From Haloarcula argentinensis DSM 12282 (lineage in GTDB: Archaea > Halobacteriota > Halobacteria > Halobacteriales > Haloarculaceae), in NCBI GenBank assembly GCA_000336895.1, contig AOLX01000015.1, positions 245,186 to 309,185 of the forward strand: DNA of 64,000 bases, given 5' to 3'. The position numbers were made by a program, and so were the translations under genes. How positions within the stretch are numbered: position 1 is the first letter of the stretch; each line of letters opens with the position of its first letter. Shown in pieces: positions 7,835-17,471 of this stretch. A model generated the notes under the pieces. That model saw only the letters and a list, made by a program, of their open reading frames with translations. It was not told the origin of the DNA and did no database searches.

Positions 7835-9574
7835 ATGGTTGAGGGAATCGCGGCTGGACCGTGGTCGATCGTTCCCGCGCTCGTCGCCATCGGTCTCGCC
7901 TGGTACACCCGGGACGCGCTTATCGGGCTGTTCGTAGGCATCGTCATCACAGGCATGCTGGTCGGCGCATTACATCCTCAGGCTGTTGGGGTCCCGTTGG
8001 ACCTGATCACCGCTGGCGGTGAGGTTGCGACCGTCCAGCCGCAGGCCGAGGACGGCAGTCCCTGGACGGTCGGCGTCGGTGGCATCGTACTCGGCGGTAT
8101 CTTCGGGCTGAAGCTCGTTCCGGAGATCATCGCCACGGCCCCGCTGTTCGGGGAGTGGTACGTCAAGAACGTCCTGCTTGCCATCTTTGCCATCGGTGGG
8201 CTGATCGGGCTGATGATCCGAGCCGGGGCGATCCAGGGCGTGCTGGAGGCGCTGGTGGCGAGAGCCGACTCCGCCGCAGACGCCGAGAAGGCCGCGTTCC
8301 TGGCCGGTATCGCAATCCACATCGACGATTACTTCAACTGCCTCGTGGTCGGCTCGATGATGCGACCGTTGACCGACAAGTTCGACGTGTCACGGGCCAA
8401 GTTGGCCTACTACGTCGACTCGGCGGGGTCACCAGCGTCCAGGCTTGCGTTCTACTCGACGTGGGGGGCGGCGATGGTCGGCTTCATCGGGGGCGGCCTC
8501 GTCGAGGCACAGCGGCAGGGAACGCTGCCGTCCGGGATGACGAACTTCGTGAACACTGGCGGTGATCAGGTCACCGCGGCGACCGGGGCTGTCTGGCCGC
8601 TGTTTTTCAACACGCTGTTTACCGGCTTCTATTCGTGGATCGCGCTCGGCCTCGCTGGCCTCGTCGCGTGGCAAGTCGTGCCAAACATCTACGGGATGGG
8701 AACCGAAGAGTCCCGGGCGAGAAACGAAGGGAAGGTCGTCGGCGACGACGCTGACCCGATGATTTCCGCGGAGATGGACGAATACGAGGTGTCCGAAACC
8801 GCCACGCCGGACTGGCGGAACTTCGCCTGGCCGATCCTCACGATGATTGTCGTCGGCCTCGGTGCGATGTTCTGGCGGGCCAGCCCCGTCATCTACGTCA
8901 AGGGGAAGGAAGGGATGGGGGCCACGCTGCTCCAGCTCGGCAGTTGGCAGCTAATCACGCCGCCGAGCGGGCCGTGGGCATTCAACATCGGGGGCGTCCA
9001 GTTGGGTCTCGCCTCGTTCTCCGCGCTCATCGTCGGCTTCCTGCTGTATCGATGGAAGGGCGACATCCCGTCCAACGACGACGCGACCGATGCGATGATG
9101 GTCGGCTTCAAGGGCATCCTCCTCGCGGCTGTCATCCTGATGTTCGCCAGTTCCATCCAGAACGCGGTGACGATACTCGGTGTCTCGTCGTTCGTGACGA
9201 ACGTCTTCGGCGGCGTGCCGGCGTTCATCATCCCAGTCGGCGTCTTCCTCGTGACCTCCTTTGTCAGCTTCTCAGACGGGTCGTCGTGGTCGACCTACGG
9301 CATCATGTTCCCCATCGCCATCCCGCTGGCGTTCTCGACGGGCGCGAACCTCCCGCTCGTGCTCGGCGCGGTGTTCAGTGGCGGCATCTTCGGTGACCAT
9401 ACCTCGCCCATCAGCGACACGACCGTCTTAGCGTCGTCGACCAGCGGAAGCGATCATATGGTCCACGTCAGGAGTCAAGCGCCCTACGCTATCATGGCAG
9501 CAGGTATCGCAGCCGTGCTGTTCCTCGTGTTCGGGCTGGTGCTCCCCGAAGGGTTCCGCGTCATCCCGTACTGA
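7835..9574 (+). CDS. nhaC: NhaC-family Na+/H+ antiporter
   Basis: A 579-aa polytopic membrane protein with at least 11 hydrophobic segments. NhaC signatures are clear: HIDDYFNCLVVGSMMRP near residue 165, and a late half with SFSDGSSWSTYGIMFP and GGIFGDHTSPISDTTVLASS. These helices hold the acidic and polar residues that carry ions in the IT superfamily. It should exchange Na+ for H+ in the cytoplasmic membrane, important for a halophile that excludes sodium. Some relatives carry organic substrates instead. The frame is open further upstream, but the TATA box at 7806 places the mRNA start at about 7835. A second NhaC relative lies at 46183. Confidence 0.88.
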   Translation: MVEGIAAGPWSIVPALVAIGLAWYTRDALIGLFVGIVITGMLVGALHPQAVGVPLDLITAGGEVATVQPQAEDGSPWTVGVGGIVLGGIFGLKLVPEIIATAPLFGEWYVKNVLLAIFAIGGLIGLMIRAGAIQGVLEALVARADSAADAEKAAFLAGIAIHIDDYFNCLVVGSMMRPLTDKFDVSRAKLAYYVDSAGSPASRLAFYSTWGAAMVGFIGGGLVEAQRQGTLPSGMTNFVNTGGDQVTAATGAVWPLFFNTLFTGFYSWIALGLAGLVAWQVVPNIYGMGTEESRARNEGKVVGDDADPMISAEMDEYEVSETATPDWRNFAWPILTMIVVGLGAMFWRASPVIYVKGKEGMGATLLQLGSWQLITPPSGPWAFNIGGVQLGLASFSALIVGFLLYRWKGDIPSNDDATDAMMVGFKGILLAAVILMFASSIQNAVTILGVSSFVTNVFGGVPAFIIPVGVFLVTSFVSFSDGSSWSTYGIMFPIAIPLAFSTGANLPLVLGAVFSGGIFGDHTSPISDTTVLASSTSGSDHMVHVRSQAPYAIMAAGIAAVLFLVFGLVLPEGFRVIPY

Positions 9575-9623
9575 CTGACGGCGCGTTTCTGCTCGCCGTC
9601 AGTGCGTCTGAGCACCGTGTCGA

Positions 9624-10682
9624 TCAGAATAGACCGATACTCTCGATTCGCTTCTCGTAGAGGTCTTCGTACTCCGCCCGGACCTGTGCGTGGTCGAACT
9701 CGGCGAAGGACTCGTCGACGGTCCGGCGCTCGAAACTGGCCGATTCGGTGATTTTGTCGGCGATCTCCTGCGGGTTCGTCACTCGGAACGCACGGTCGCG
9801 CTGTTCGATGAGTTCGTGAGCAGACGACTCGGCCTGGTACTCCACGATGCCGATACAGCCACAGGCCATCGCCCAGAGGAGGTCCGTGGCGAAGCACTCC
9901 CGGAACGCTGTCTGGACAAACACGTGCGCGCCCTTGTAAATCGAGACGCGCTCTTCGGTGTCGCACGCACCGACGAAGGTCACGCGGTCGTCAATGCGAA
10001 GGTCGGCAGCCTCCTGTTCGTAGTACTCCCGTTCCGGACCGTCGCCGATGATCGTCGCCGACCAGCCCTTCTGTCTAAGTTCCGCCAGCCCGAGCAGTAG
10101 CGACTCGACGTTCGCGCTGCCGTCCAGTCGGTGGGCGTACACCACGTCGATCTCTTCGTCGACGTCAGCCTCTCTAACGAGGTCCATGTCGATGCTCTGT
10201 GGGAGTATCGCAGTCTGGTCCGCCGTCGCTCCCCGTTCGCGGACCCGCGTACGGACGAGTTCAGATGGTGTGACGAGGCAGTCCGAGGCCCGGAGCGCGA
10301 GGTCGGCGCGGCGACTCTCGGGTACGTCCTCGTCCCCGTACCACTCCGTGAGAAGCGGCGCTCGCGAAAGCGTTGCGCCGGCCTTGGCCGCGAGCGCGAC
10401 CGACGCCGGCGTCGGGTGGACGTGGACGACATCCGGTCGGAATCGCGCGAGCATGACTGGCAGGCGGACACAGAACGACGGCACAGTCGGCGAGACGGTG
10501 ACGGCGCGGTACGTGATGCCGTCGCGCTCGCGCTGGTTGTCGAACCCTGGCCACCACTGCGAACAGAACACGGTCACGTCGTGGCCGGCAGCGGCGAGTT
10601 CGGTAGCCACTCGCTCCAGTCGGGTCCGGCCCACTGTGTCCCGGTACTGACTCGTCTCCATGGCGACGACCGCGACACGCAT
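9624..10682 (-). CDS. Family 4 glycosyltransferase (GT-B fold)
   Basis: A 352-aa retaining-type glycosyltransferase. The N-terminal half begins MRVAVVAMETSQYRD, has the basic acceptor site region and the segment RPDVVHVHPTP typical of GT4. The C-terminal half has IIGDGPEREYYEQEA and the nucleotide-sugar-binding segment ending EYQAESSAHELIE, which corresponds to the EX7E region. It would transfer a sugar from a nucleotide donor to a lipid, glycan or protein; the acceptor is unknown. No other glycosylation gene adjoins it. The ATG at 10682 gives the normal GT4 N-terminus, and the in-frame extension upstream is cysteine/arginine-rich and non-coding in style. Confidence 0.85.
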   Translation of the reverse strand: MRVAVVAMETSQYRDTVGRTRLERVATELAAAGHDVTVFCSQWWPGFDNQRERDGITYRAVTVSPTVPSFCVRLPVMLARFRPDVVHVHPTPASVALAAKAGATLSRAPLLTEWYGDEDVPESRRADLALRASDCLVTPSELVRTRVRERGATADQTAILPQSIDMDLVREADVDEEIDVVYAHRLDGSANVESLLLGLAELRQKGWSATIIGDGPEREYYEQEAADLRIDDRVTFVGACDTEERVSIYKGAHVFVQTAFRECFATDLLWAMACGCIGIVEYQAESSAHELIEQRDRAFRVTNPQEIADKITESASFERRTVDESFAEFDHAQVRAEYEDLYEKRIESIGLF

Positions 10683-10781
10683 ACAGGGGCGACGACGTGG
10701 CCGCTCAAAAATCCACCCGTTCGCGGTTGACGGCGGTAGACGGCAGGTCGACGCTCCAGAACGCTGTCGTTCGGCTGGAGG

Positions 10782-10788
10782 TTTATTA
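10782..10788 (+). promoter_or_regulatory. TATA box of the DUF2339 gene
   Basis: TTTATTA is centred 29 bases before the ATG at 10814. It supports that start over the ATG at 10802. Confidence 0.6.
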
Positions 10789-10813
10789 CAGCAACTCCGC
10801 AATGTGTCGGTGT

Positions 10814-12592
10814 ATGAGCGATGAAGACGACCTCCGTGCGGAGGTACGGGACCTCCGCGCCGAGGTCGATGCCCTCCACACACGCATCGCCGCCCTTGAG
10901 TCGGAGCTAAACACCGACCCGCCGCCGTCAATCGAGGCTGAAACTGCCGGCACAGTAGTCGGGTCGGACACGGCGACTCCCGAATCGGAGTCCGGGGATG
11001 GTTCGGAGCCAGGGACAGAGACCCGCGAGACAGCTGCCGGCAACGCACCGGCCGACGAACGGAACTGGGAGCGCAACATCGGGATGAAGTGGCTCGGCGG
11101 GGTCGGCAGCCTCGCGCTGGTGGTCGGCGTCGTCTTCTTCATTCGGATGGCCATCGAGGCGGGCTACCTCGGCCCGCTCGGGCGTGTACTCACCGGCACG
11201 GCAGGTGGGCTCATACTGCTCGCTGGCGGCCGGTACGCCGCCGAGGCACAGGGCTACAGCCGGTGGGGACGACTCGTCGCCGGGACTGGCCTCGCAATCG
11301 CGTATTTCAGCGTCTACGCAGCCTACGGCTTCGAGTCGTACCGCGCTGCCATCGGAGCGCCACTGTGGGCGGTGCTGCTGGTCTTGACAGCTCTCGTGGC
11401 CGCCACCGCGGCGCTCTCGGTCCGGGACCACGCACCGGCTGTCGCCGGCGAGGCGTTCCTGCTGGGATACGTCACTGCCTACGTCGGACTCGACGCCGGT
11501 TCCTTCGTCGTCTCGCCGGCCTACGTCGTGCTTCTCACGGCCGGGCTCGTGACCATCGCCGCTGTCCGCCCGTGGAGCCGGCTCGTCCTCGGCAGCGTCC
11601 TCCCGGCCTACGTGCTCCACGTCGCCTGGACGAACAGGCTGGAGCCACCCGACACGGTCGCCGCCGTCGTCCTCGCCGCAACGTTCGCTGTCTACGCCGC
11701 TGGTGTGTACGTACTCCGTGCGAGCGACCGAACGGACCGGTGGCACCGCCGACTGGTGGAAGCGACGACCGCGTCCAATGCCGTGTTCGCCGCGATCCTA
11801 CTGGAAAGCGTCGTTCGTCGCCTTCTCCCGACGGCACCGGACGGAGTAGCTGTCGGCGCAGTCGGACTCGCCCTCGGCGGTATCTACGCCGTCACGGAGT
11901 CACGCCTGAGACAGCAAAACAGCGCCGCTGGGGTGCTTGCCGTCGTTCTACTCGCGATCAGTGTCATCCTCGCGGCCGACCCGTTCGCCGAAACCGTCGG
12001 CCTCCTCGTCTTGCTCTGTGGAGCGCTGGCGCTTGGAACCAGTCGCGATGCGGGAGCGGTTCGCATCGGCGGGCACCTCGTCGCTGTCGGAACCGTCGCC
12101 AAACTGCTCGCCGTGGACGCGACCAGATTACCGGCGTTCTCGCTTGCGACCGTGACGGGACGGCCGGCCGCCTACCTGCTGGGAATCGCGGTTTTCTACG
12201 TGCTCGGTCGATGGTTTGGCGGCGCATCGACGACGGTACCCGGCATTGACCGCGAACTCCCGGTGGCCGCTCCGTACGCCTGGACCGCGACCGGACTCGC
12301 AGTGGTACTTCTGGGACTGGAGCTTTCGGGAGCGAGCCTGTCGGTTGCCTGGGCAGTGCTGGGGCTCGCATTCGTCGGGGTCGGCCTTGCGCTGGACGAC
12401 CGCGGTCGCCGGCTTCAGGGCGTCGTCGTCCTCGGCCTGGTGACGACCAAGGTGTTCCTTTACGACACGCGGGGGCTCGATACGCTCGCTCGAACCCTTT
12501 CGTTCCTCGTGCTTGGCGGTATTCTGCTCGTTGCCTCGTACGCGTACGCCCGCTGGCAGGGCGAAAAGCCGCTCCAGCGACTGTCTGGCTAG
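10814..12592 (+). CDS. DUF2339 polytopic membrane protein
   Basis: A 592-aa integral membrane protein. A short coiled coil (residues about 3-35, DLRAEVRDLRAEVDALHTRI) and an acidic linker lead to a conserved entry segment, NWERNIGMKWLGGVGSLALV. About 18 hydrophobic helices follow. This is the layout of the DUF2339/COG5373 predicted membrane proteins, whose function is unknown; in bacteria some are discussed with envelope or nutrient functions. The late segment TTKVFLYDTRGLD is a conserved DUF2339 landmark. It is probably transcribed alone, 52 bases before the S9 peptidase gene. Confidence 0.85.
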   Translation: MSDEDDLRAEVRDLRAEVDALHTRIAALESELNTDPPPSIEAETAGTVVGSDTATPESESGDGSEPGTETRETAAGNAPADERNWERNIGMKWLGGVGSLALVVGVVFFIRMAIEAGYLGPLGRVLTGTAGGLILLAGGRYAAEAQGYSRWGRLVAGTGLAIAYFSVYAAYGFESYRAAIGAPLWAVLLVLTALVAATAALSVRDHAPAVAGEAFLLGYVTAYVGLDAGSFVVSPAYVVLLTAGLVTIAAVRPWSRLVLGSVLPAYVLHVAWTNRLEPPDTVAAVVLAATFAVYAAGVYVLRASDRTDRWHRRLVEATTASNAVFAAILLESVVRRLLPTAPDGVAVGAVGLALGGIYAVTESRLRQQNSAAGVLAVVLLAISVILAADPFAETVGLLVLLCGALALGTSRDAGAVRIGGHLVAVGTVAKLLAVDATRLPAFSLATVTGRPAAYLLGIAVFYVLGRWFGGASTTVPGIDRELPVAAPYAWTATGLAVVLLGLELSGASLSVAWAVLGLAFVGVGLALDDRGRRLQGVVVLGLVTTKVFLYDTRGLDTLARTLSFLVLGGILLVASYAYARWQGEKPLQRLSG

Positions 12593-12644
12593 ACCGCTGC
12601 ACGGCACTGATTCGACCACGCGGCCGCCACAAAGGGTTTTGGCC

Positions 12645-14477
12645 ATGCCTGCCCTCCCTCCCGTTGTGACCGCGTACGACCTCTCGCGCTATCTCAACGT
12701 CCGGAGCGCCTACGGTAGTTCGTTCGCGCCGGACGGGACGCTCGCTTTCCTGATGAACACGACCGGCGTCGCCCAGCTCTGGTCGCTTACCGAACCACAG
12801 GGCTGGCCCGAACAGTTGACGTTCTACGACGACACTGTGAGTTTCGTCGATTACTCGCCCGAGCGCCAGGAACTCGTCTTCGGCATGGACGAGGGCGGCA
12901 ACGAGCGAGCGCAGCTATACCGGCTCGACGCGGACGGACACGTCCACGAACTCACCGGGATGCCCGACGCGAAACACCGCTGGGGCGGCTGGTCGCCCGA
13001 CGGCGAGCGCTTCGCGTTCGCGTCGAACCGCCGCGACGAGGCTGTCTTCGACATCTACGTACAGGACCGCGACGCGACCGGTGACGACGCGGAACTGGTC
13101 TGGGAGGGCGACGGCTGGCTCTCGGTGGGCGGATTCTCGCCCGACGGCGAGCGCCTGCTGGTCAGCGAAGCCCACTCCAGTTTCGACCAGGACATCTACG
13201 TGCTGGACATCGACAACGGGGACCTCAGCCATCTCACGCCACATGAAGGGAAAGTCCGCTACACGAGCGCGTCGTGGGGGCCGGAGGGCGATGCAGTGTA
13301 TCTCGTCACCGACGCCGAAAGCGACACGCTCGAACTGGCTCGCCTCTCGCTCGACGGCGACCTCGACATCGTCCGATCGGACGATCAGTGGAACATCGAC
13401 GGCGTCGCGCTGGACAAGGACAGTGGCCGCCTCGTGTACTCGCGCAACGTCGACGGCTACAACGAACTCACCGTCGGCGAACTGACGGGGCCGACGACCA
13501 TCGAGACATTCCCGACGCCGGACCTGCCGGGAGGGTTGGCTGGCGGCGTTTCCTGGGGACCCGACGCCGAGCGTTTCGCCGTCAGCGTCACCGGCCGGAC
13601 GGTCAACACCAATGTGTTCGTCGTTGAGGCCGAAACCGGGGAGAGCGAGCAGTGGACGGCCGCCTCGACGGCCGGCATCCCGCGTGAGACGTTCATCGAG
13701 CCAGACGTCGTCAGATTCGACTCCTTCGATGGACGAGAAATTCCTGCGTTGTTCTCGCTGCCGGACGGTGCAGCTAACGAGAGCGGCACTGCCGGCGAGA
13801 CGCCGGTCATCGTCGACATCCATGGCGGCCCGGAGAGCCAGCGGCGCCCGTCGTTCTCGGGGCTGACCCAGTACTTCCTCTCGCGAGGCTACGCCGTCTT
13901 CGAGCCGAACGTCCGCGGGTCGACCGGCTACGGGAAGGCTTACACGCACCTCGACGACGTCGAAAAGCGGATGGACTCGGTGAAAGACCTCCGGGCCGGT
14001 GTCGACTGGCTCCACGACCACCCGGCTGTCGACCCCGACCGAATCGTGGCGATGGGCGGGTCTTACGGCGGCTTCATGGTGCTTGCGGCCCTGACCGAGT
14101 ACCCGGACCTCTGGGCGGCCGGCGTCGATGTGGTCGGCATCGCCAACTTCGTGACGTTTCTGGAGAACACCGGCGACTGGCGGCGCGAACTCCGCGAGGC
14201 CGAGTACGGATCCCTCGAAACGGACCGCGAGTTCCTCGAATCTATCTCACCTATCAACAACGTCGATCGCATCGACGCGCCGCTGTTCGTCCTCCACGGA
14301 GCCAACGACCCGCGTGTCCCGGTTGGCGAGGCCGAGCAAATTGCCGAGCAAGCGGCTGAGCAGGGCGTTCCCGTGGAGAAGCTCGTCTTCGACGACGAGG
14401 GCCACGGCATCAGCAAGCGGGAGAACCGCATCGAGGCGTACACCGCCGTCGTCGAGTTCCTCGACGAGCATGTCTGA
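12645..14477 (+). CDS. S9-family (prolyl oligopeptidase-like) peptidase
   Basis: A 610-aa cytoplasmic-looking serine peptidase or acylaminoacyl peptidase. Residues about 20-350 form a beta-propeller with repeated SPDGERFAF/SPDGERLLV blades (PD40/WD40-like) that gate the active site. The C-terminal alpha/beta hydrolase has the nucleophile S473 in GGSYGGF, then D555 in GANDPRVP and H587 in DEGHGIS, so the triad is complete. The segment HGGPESQRRPSF provides the oxyanion-hole HGGP. It should cleave short peptides during peptide turnover. No signal peptide is seen. The ATG at 12645 was chosen because upstream codons run back into the DUF2339 gene. Confidence 0.9.
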   Translation: MPALPPVVTAYDLSRYLNVRSAYGSSFAPDGTLAFLMNTTGVAQLWSLTEPQGWPEQLTFYDDTVSFVDYSPERQELVFGMDEGGNERAQLYRLDADGHVHELTGMPDAKHRWGGWSPDGERFAFASNRRDEAVFDIYVQDRDATGDDAELVWEGDGWLSVGGFSPDGERLLVSEAHSSFDQDIYVLDIDNGDLSHLTPHEGKVRYTSASWGPEGDAVYLVTDAESDTLELARLSLDGDLDIVRSDDQWNIDGVALDKDSGRLVYSRNVDGYNELTVGELTGPTTIETFPTPDLPGGLAGGVSWGPDAERFAVSVTGRTVNTNVFVVEAETGESEQWTAASTAGIPRETFIEPDVVRFDSFDGREIPALFSLPDGAANESGTAGETPVIVDIHGGPESQRRPSFSGLTQYFLSRGYAVFEPNVRGSTGYGKAYTHLDDVEKRMDSVKDLRAGVDWLHDHPAVDPDRIVAMGGSYGGFMVLAALTEYPDLWAAGVDVVGIANFVTFLENTGDWRRELREAEYGSLETDREFLESISPINNVDRIDAPLFVLHGANDPRVPVGEAEQIAEQAAEQGVPVEKLVFDDEGHGISKRENRIEAYTAVVEFLDEHV

Positions 14478-14568
14478 GACATCCGGCCGAGTGCTGTGGC
14501 GGACGTGGATTACAGGGATCACAGCCGGCCCATAGGGCGGTTTCAAACTGTGAGAGCGTTCAGGCGGA

Positions 14569-14575
14569 TTTATTA
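14569..14575 (+). promoter_or_regulatory. TATA box of the Nudix-like gene
   Basis: TTTATTA is centred 26 bases before the ATG at 14598, indicating a leaderless mRNA. Confidence 0.6.
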
Positions 14576-14597
14576 CGCTGCCGAAGCACCGTTTCGT

Positions 14598-15113
14598 ATG
14601 GAGATAGCCGAGCGCTCGCGAGCGCGGGTTCAGGAGCGCCTCGCCCGTCTCGAACAGGAGTTCGGCTCGACGCCGGTGGACCAGACCACCTTTTCGGTGG
14701 GTTCGGAGGCGTACCAGCGTGCTGTCGAGCGCTCACGGGAAGGACAGGTAGACGTCCACGCGTTCGTCCACAACGAGTCGGGCGACGTGTTGCTGAGCGA
14801 CGCTGACGGGTCCTGGGAGATTCCTCAGGGCCAGACACAAGGGGGTGAGCGGCCGGCGGCAGCGGTCGAGCGGGTCGTCACCGAAACGGCCGGCGTCGCG
14901 TGTACGATTCGAGACGCGGTGCGGGCGACCATCTGTGGCGTGCGAAACGAGGCGGACCCGGACGCCGAGACGGTGTATCGGCTCAGCATCGTGTTCGACG
15001 CCGAAATCAACAGCGCCAAGCTCGACAGCGATGCTACCGAAACAGCCGACGGCGCTGACGCGTCGATCCGGTGGGACGACGCGAGCGATGTCGCGGTCGC
15101 AGAACTGGTTTAG
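14598..15113 (+). CDS. Nudix-fold protein with degenerate Nudix box
   Basis: A 171-aa haloarchaeal protein. After about 50 helical residues it follows the Nudix order: a beta strand (VHAFVHNESGDVLLSD), WEIPQGQTQGGERPAAA, then a helix where REVxEExG is expected. That helix instead reads VERVVTETAG, so the REUxEE metal-binding core is not intact. It may be a weak hydrolase with shifted ligands or a non-catalytic nucleotide binder. The substrate is unknown. Its stop codon overlaps that of the convergent egsA gene by 4 bases. Confidence 0.7.
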   Translation: MEIAERSRARVQERLARLEQEFGSTPVDQTTFSVGSEAYQRAVERSREGQVDVHAFVHNESGDVLLSDADGSWEIPQGQTQGGERPAAAVERVVTETAGVACTIRDAVRATICGVRNEADPDAETVYRLSIVFDAEINSAKLDSDATETADGADASIRWDDASDVAVAELV

Positions 15114-16168
15114 ATAACGCCGGTAACGGTCGCTGCTTCGATAGCCGCTTCTTCACTCATGCCGTCACCGAGCACTGTGTAGCGGTCGCGAATCTGGTGG
15201 GCCGAGGTCAGCGCTTCGATCACGGTTTCGTCGTCGATACCGAGTTCGTCTGCCGTTGTCGGTGCGCCGATGGCGGCCAGTGCATCTCTGGCGTCTTTCC
15301 ACTTCCCTTTCTGGCCGCTGTGGAGGTATTCGGTCATGATCGAGCCGACACCGACCTGATGGCCGTGAAGCGCGCCGTCGGGGACGAGCCGGTCCAGTTG
15401 GTGAGAAAACAGGTGTTCCGCGCCGCTCGCCGGACGCGAGGAATCTGCGATGGACATCGCAACACCCGAAGAAACGAGCGCTTTCACGACGATCCAGGAC
15501 GACTCCTCTAGCCCCTGTTTTATCGAGTCGGCACTCTCGACGAGCATCTCGGCAGTCATCTGAGAGAGTGCACCGGCGTACTCGGAGTAGTGGACGTTCT
15601 TGAGCCGGTGAGCGAGCTGCCAGTCCCGGACCGCGGTGTAGTTGGAGATGATGTCGGCACAGCCGGCGGTGGTCAGCCGCCAGGGGGCCTCCGCCAGCAC
15701 CTCGGTGTCGGCGATGACGGCCAGTGGCGGCTCTGCGGCGACGCTGTGGCGCGTGTCACCTTCGGGAACTGAGCCGCGACCGGAGACGATACCGTCGTGG
15801 CTCGCGGCCGTCGGCACCGAGACGAATCCCAAACCCAAGTCGTCGGCCGCCATCTTCGTGATATCGATGGCCTTCCCGCCGCCGACGCCCAGCAGGAAGC
15901 CCGCGTCGATCTCCGACGCGTGGTCGATGACCTGCTGCACGGCGTCGAAACTGGCCTCATCGATGACGATTTCGGATGGGTCGTACCCCTCGTCCTCGAA
16001 CTGTTCGACGACCCGCTTGCCGGCGACATCATGTGGCGTCGGACTGGAGACGACCAGCGGCCTGCCGGTCAGATGGAGTTCGCTCACGGCCTCGATTGTC
16101 CGGCCGAGGACCCCGTGCCCGACCACGACGTTCCGGGGCAGGCGGATCCAGGTGCGTTTCTCGAACAT
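15110..16168 (-). CDS. egsA: NAD(P)-dependent glycerol-1-phosphate dehydrogenase
   Basis: A 352-aa enzyme that reduces dihydroxyacetone phosphate to sn-glycerol-1-phosphate. This sets the stereochemistry of archaeal ether lipids and commits carbon to membrane synthesis in the cytoplasm. The dinucleotide loop GVGGGKAID is at 94-102, the segment PTAASHDGIVSGRGS at 120-134, and the downstream His-containing stretches (PASGAEHLFSHQL and DGALHGHQVG) hold the expected metal ligands. Length and start match the family, and the protein begins MFEKRTWIRLPRNVVVG as usual. It is the best single marker that the window is archaeal. Confidence 0.95.
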   Translation of the reverse strand: MFEKRTWIRLPRNVVVGHGVLGRTIEAVSELHLTGRPLVVSSPTPHDVAGKRVVEQFEDEGYDPSEIVIDEASFDAVQQVIDHASEIDAGFLLGVGGGKAIDITKMAADDLGLGFVSVPTAASHDGIVSGRGSVPEGDTRHSVAAEPPLAVIADTEVLAEAPWRLTTAGCADIISNYTAVRDWQLAHRLKNVHYSEYAGALSQMTAEMLVESADSIKQGLEESSWIVVKALVSSGVAMSIADSSRPASGAEHLFSHQLDRLVPDGALHGHQVGVGSIMTEYLHSGQKGKWKDARDALAAIGAPTTADELGIDDETVIEALTSAHQIRDRYTVLGDGMSEEAAIEAATVTGVI

Positions 16169-16282
16169 GGTTGCCTGTCTCCGGGCACGCGTGAAAACAG
16201 TTTAGGTGCGACGAAGGAGAAACAGGTGGCCTCACTCCGCGCTGGCGATGACGAACAGGTGGCGCGCCGCTGCAGATCGCTG

Positions 16283-17266
16283 CTATACTGTCAGGCGGTC
16301 GATGAGCGCTGCCTCCGTGTCACGGTCCGGTCCGAACTCCCGGCCGGTTCGGTCGTTCTCCCGATGCTCGGCGACAGTCACGGCCAGTGCCGTCTCGTGG
16401 GGCGTCGATGACCAGCCTAGGTCGCGGAGCTTCGCCGTCGACAGCAGATGTGGTGACTCGCGGTAGATGGGGAAATCATCGGGTTCCAGCCCCGCAGCCC
16501 CGAGTTCGCGCTCGCCGACCCCGATTGTTTCGACATCTGTCTCGTGTACGCCGGCGAGTAGGTCGACCCACTCCCGGAGCGTCGGCGCGTGCTCGTCGCC
16601 AACGTTGTAGGCCTCGCCGGCCGTCCCCCGCTCCGCGACGAGACGGAGCGCACTGGCCACGTCCTCGACGTAGACCATCTGCCACAGGCTGAGGCCGTCG
16701 CTGGGAACCACGATCCGGTCGTACTCGGCTACGCGGTCGACCCAGTAGGCGAAGCGCTCGGTGTAGTCGTGGGGGCCGTACACGACGGTCGGTCGGACGC
16801 TCATCGCCCGCACGCCGTCTTCGGCGGCGGCGAACACTTCGCGATCGCCTTCGGCTTTCCGGGGACCATAGGTCTCTGCGCTGTCAGTTGTGGCCTGCTC
16901 GGCAGTACAGCCTGCGAGCGGTGTCTCCCCCTCCCGCTTGGGTGTCCGTTCAGCGCCGTAGGCCGCACCGCTCGAAATATACACGTACGCGTCGACATCG
17001 GCGAACACGTCGGTCGCCACCCGGACATCCTCCGGGAAGTATGCCACACAGTCGACGACCACGTCCGGGTCGACCCGCTCACGAGCGGTTTCGAGTGTCT
17101 CCCGGTCGGTCCGGTCGCCCTCGATGTGGGCGACATCGGTGTCTGTGAACGGATTCTGACGCTGTCCGCGGGTGAGCATCGTTACGTCGTAGCCTGCGTC
17201 GCGGAACTCGGTGACTGTGTGCCGACCGATGAACCGACCGCCGCCGATGACGAGGACACTGTCCAT
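16283..17266 (-). CDS. NAD-dependent epimerase/dehydratase family protein
   Basis: A 327-aa extended short-chain dehydrogenase. The N-terminal nucleotide loop is VLVIGGGRFIGRHTV, which has an extra Gly and Arg compared with the usual GxxGxxG and is typical of isoflavone-reductase or RNA-binding-like epimerases. Then come VYISSGAAYG and the catalytic YGPRK (YxxxK) at about residue 133. Late residues (LRDLGWSSTPHETAL) are the usual epimerase C-terminus. The substrate is probably a nucleotide sugar or small carbonyl compound but is not defined. No sugar cluster adjoins it; egsA lies 114 bases downstream on the same strand. Confidence 0.82.
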   Translation of the reverse strand: MDSVLVIGGGRFIGRHTVTEFRDAGYDVTMLTRGQRQNPFTDTDVAHIEGDRTDRETLETARERVDPDVVVDCVAYFPEDVRVATDVFADVDAYVYISSGAAYGAERTPKREGETPLAGCTAEQATTDSAETYGPRKAEGDREVFAAAEDGVRAMSVRPTVVYGPHDYTERFAYWVDRVAEYDRIVVPSDGLSLWQMVYVEDVASALRLVAERGTAGEAYNVGDEHAPTLREWVDLLAGVHETDVETIGVGERELGAAGLEPDDFPIYRESPHLLSTAKLRDLGWSSTPHETALAVTVAEHRENDRTGREFGPDRDTEAALIDRLTV

Positions 17267-17440
17267 ACGCCGTGCTCGGACGGGACCAGCAAAACAGTGT
17301 GGCTCACCGACAGCGTCTGCCGCGGTCCAACAGTTGACACCGAGTGTTTACCGAGGTGGCATGACGACCGACACCCCATCATCAGAACGGGCGATAGAGT
17401 CGGCAGTGTACGGTGTAGGACGACATCTCAGGGGGCAGAT

Positions 17441-17448
17441 ATTTTTAC
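17441..17448 (+). promoter_or_regulatory. TATA box of the pilin gene
   Basis: TATTTTTA is centred 27 bases before the GTG at 17472. It argues for that start rather than the ATG at 17361. Confidence 0.6.
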
Positions 17449-17471
17449 GTAGTCGGGCAGTAACAGATGCA

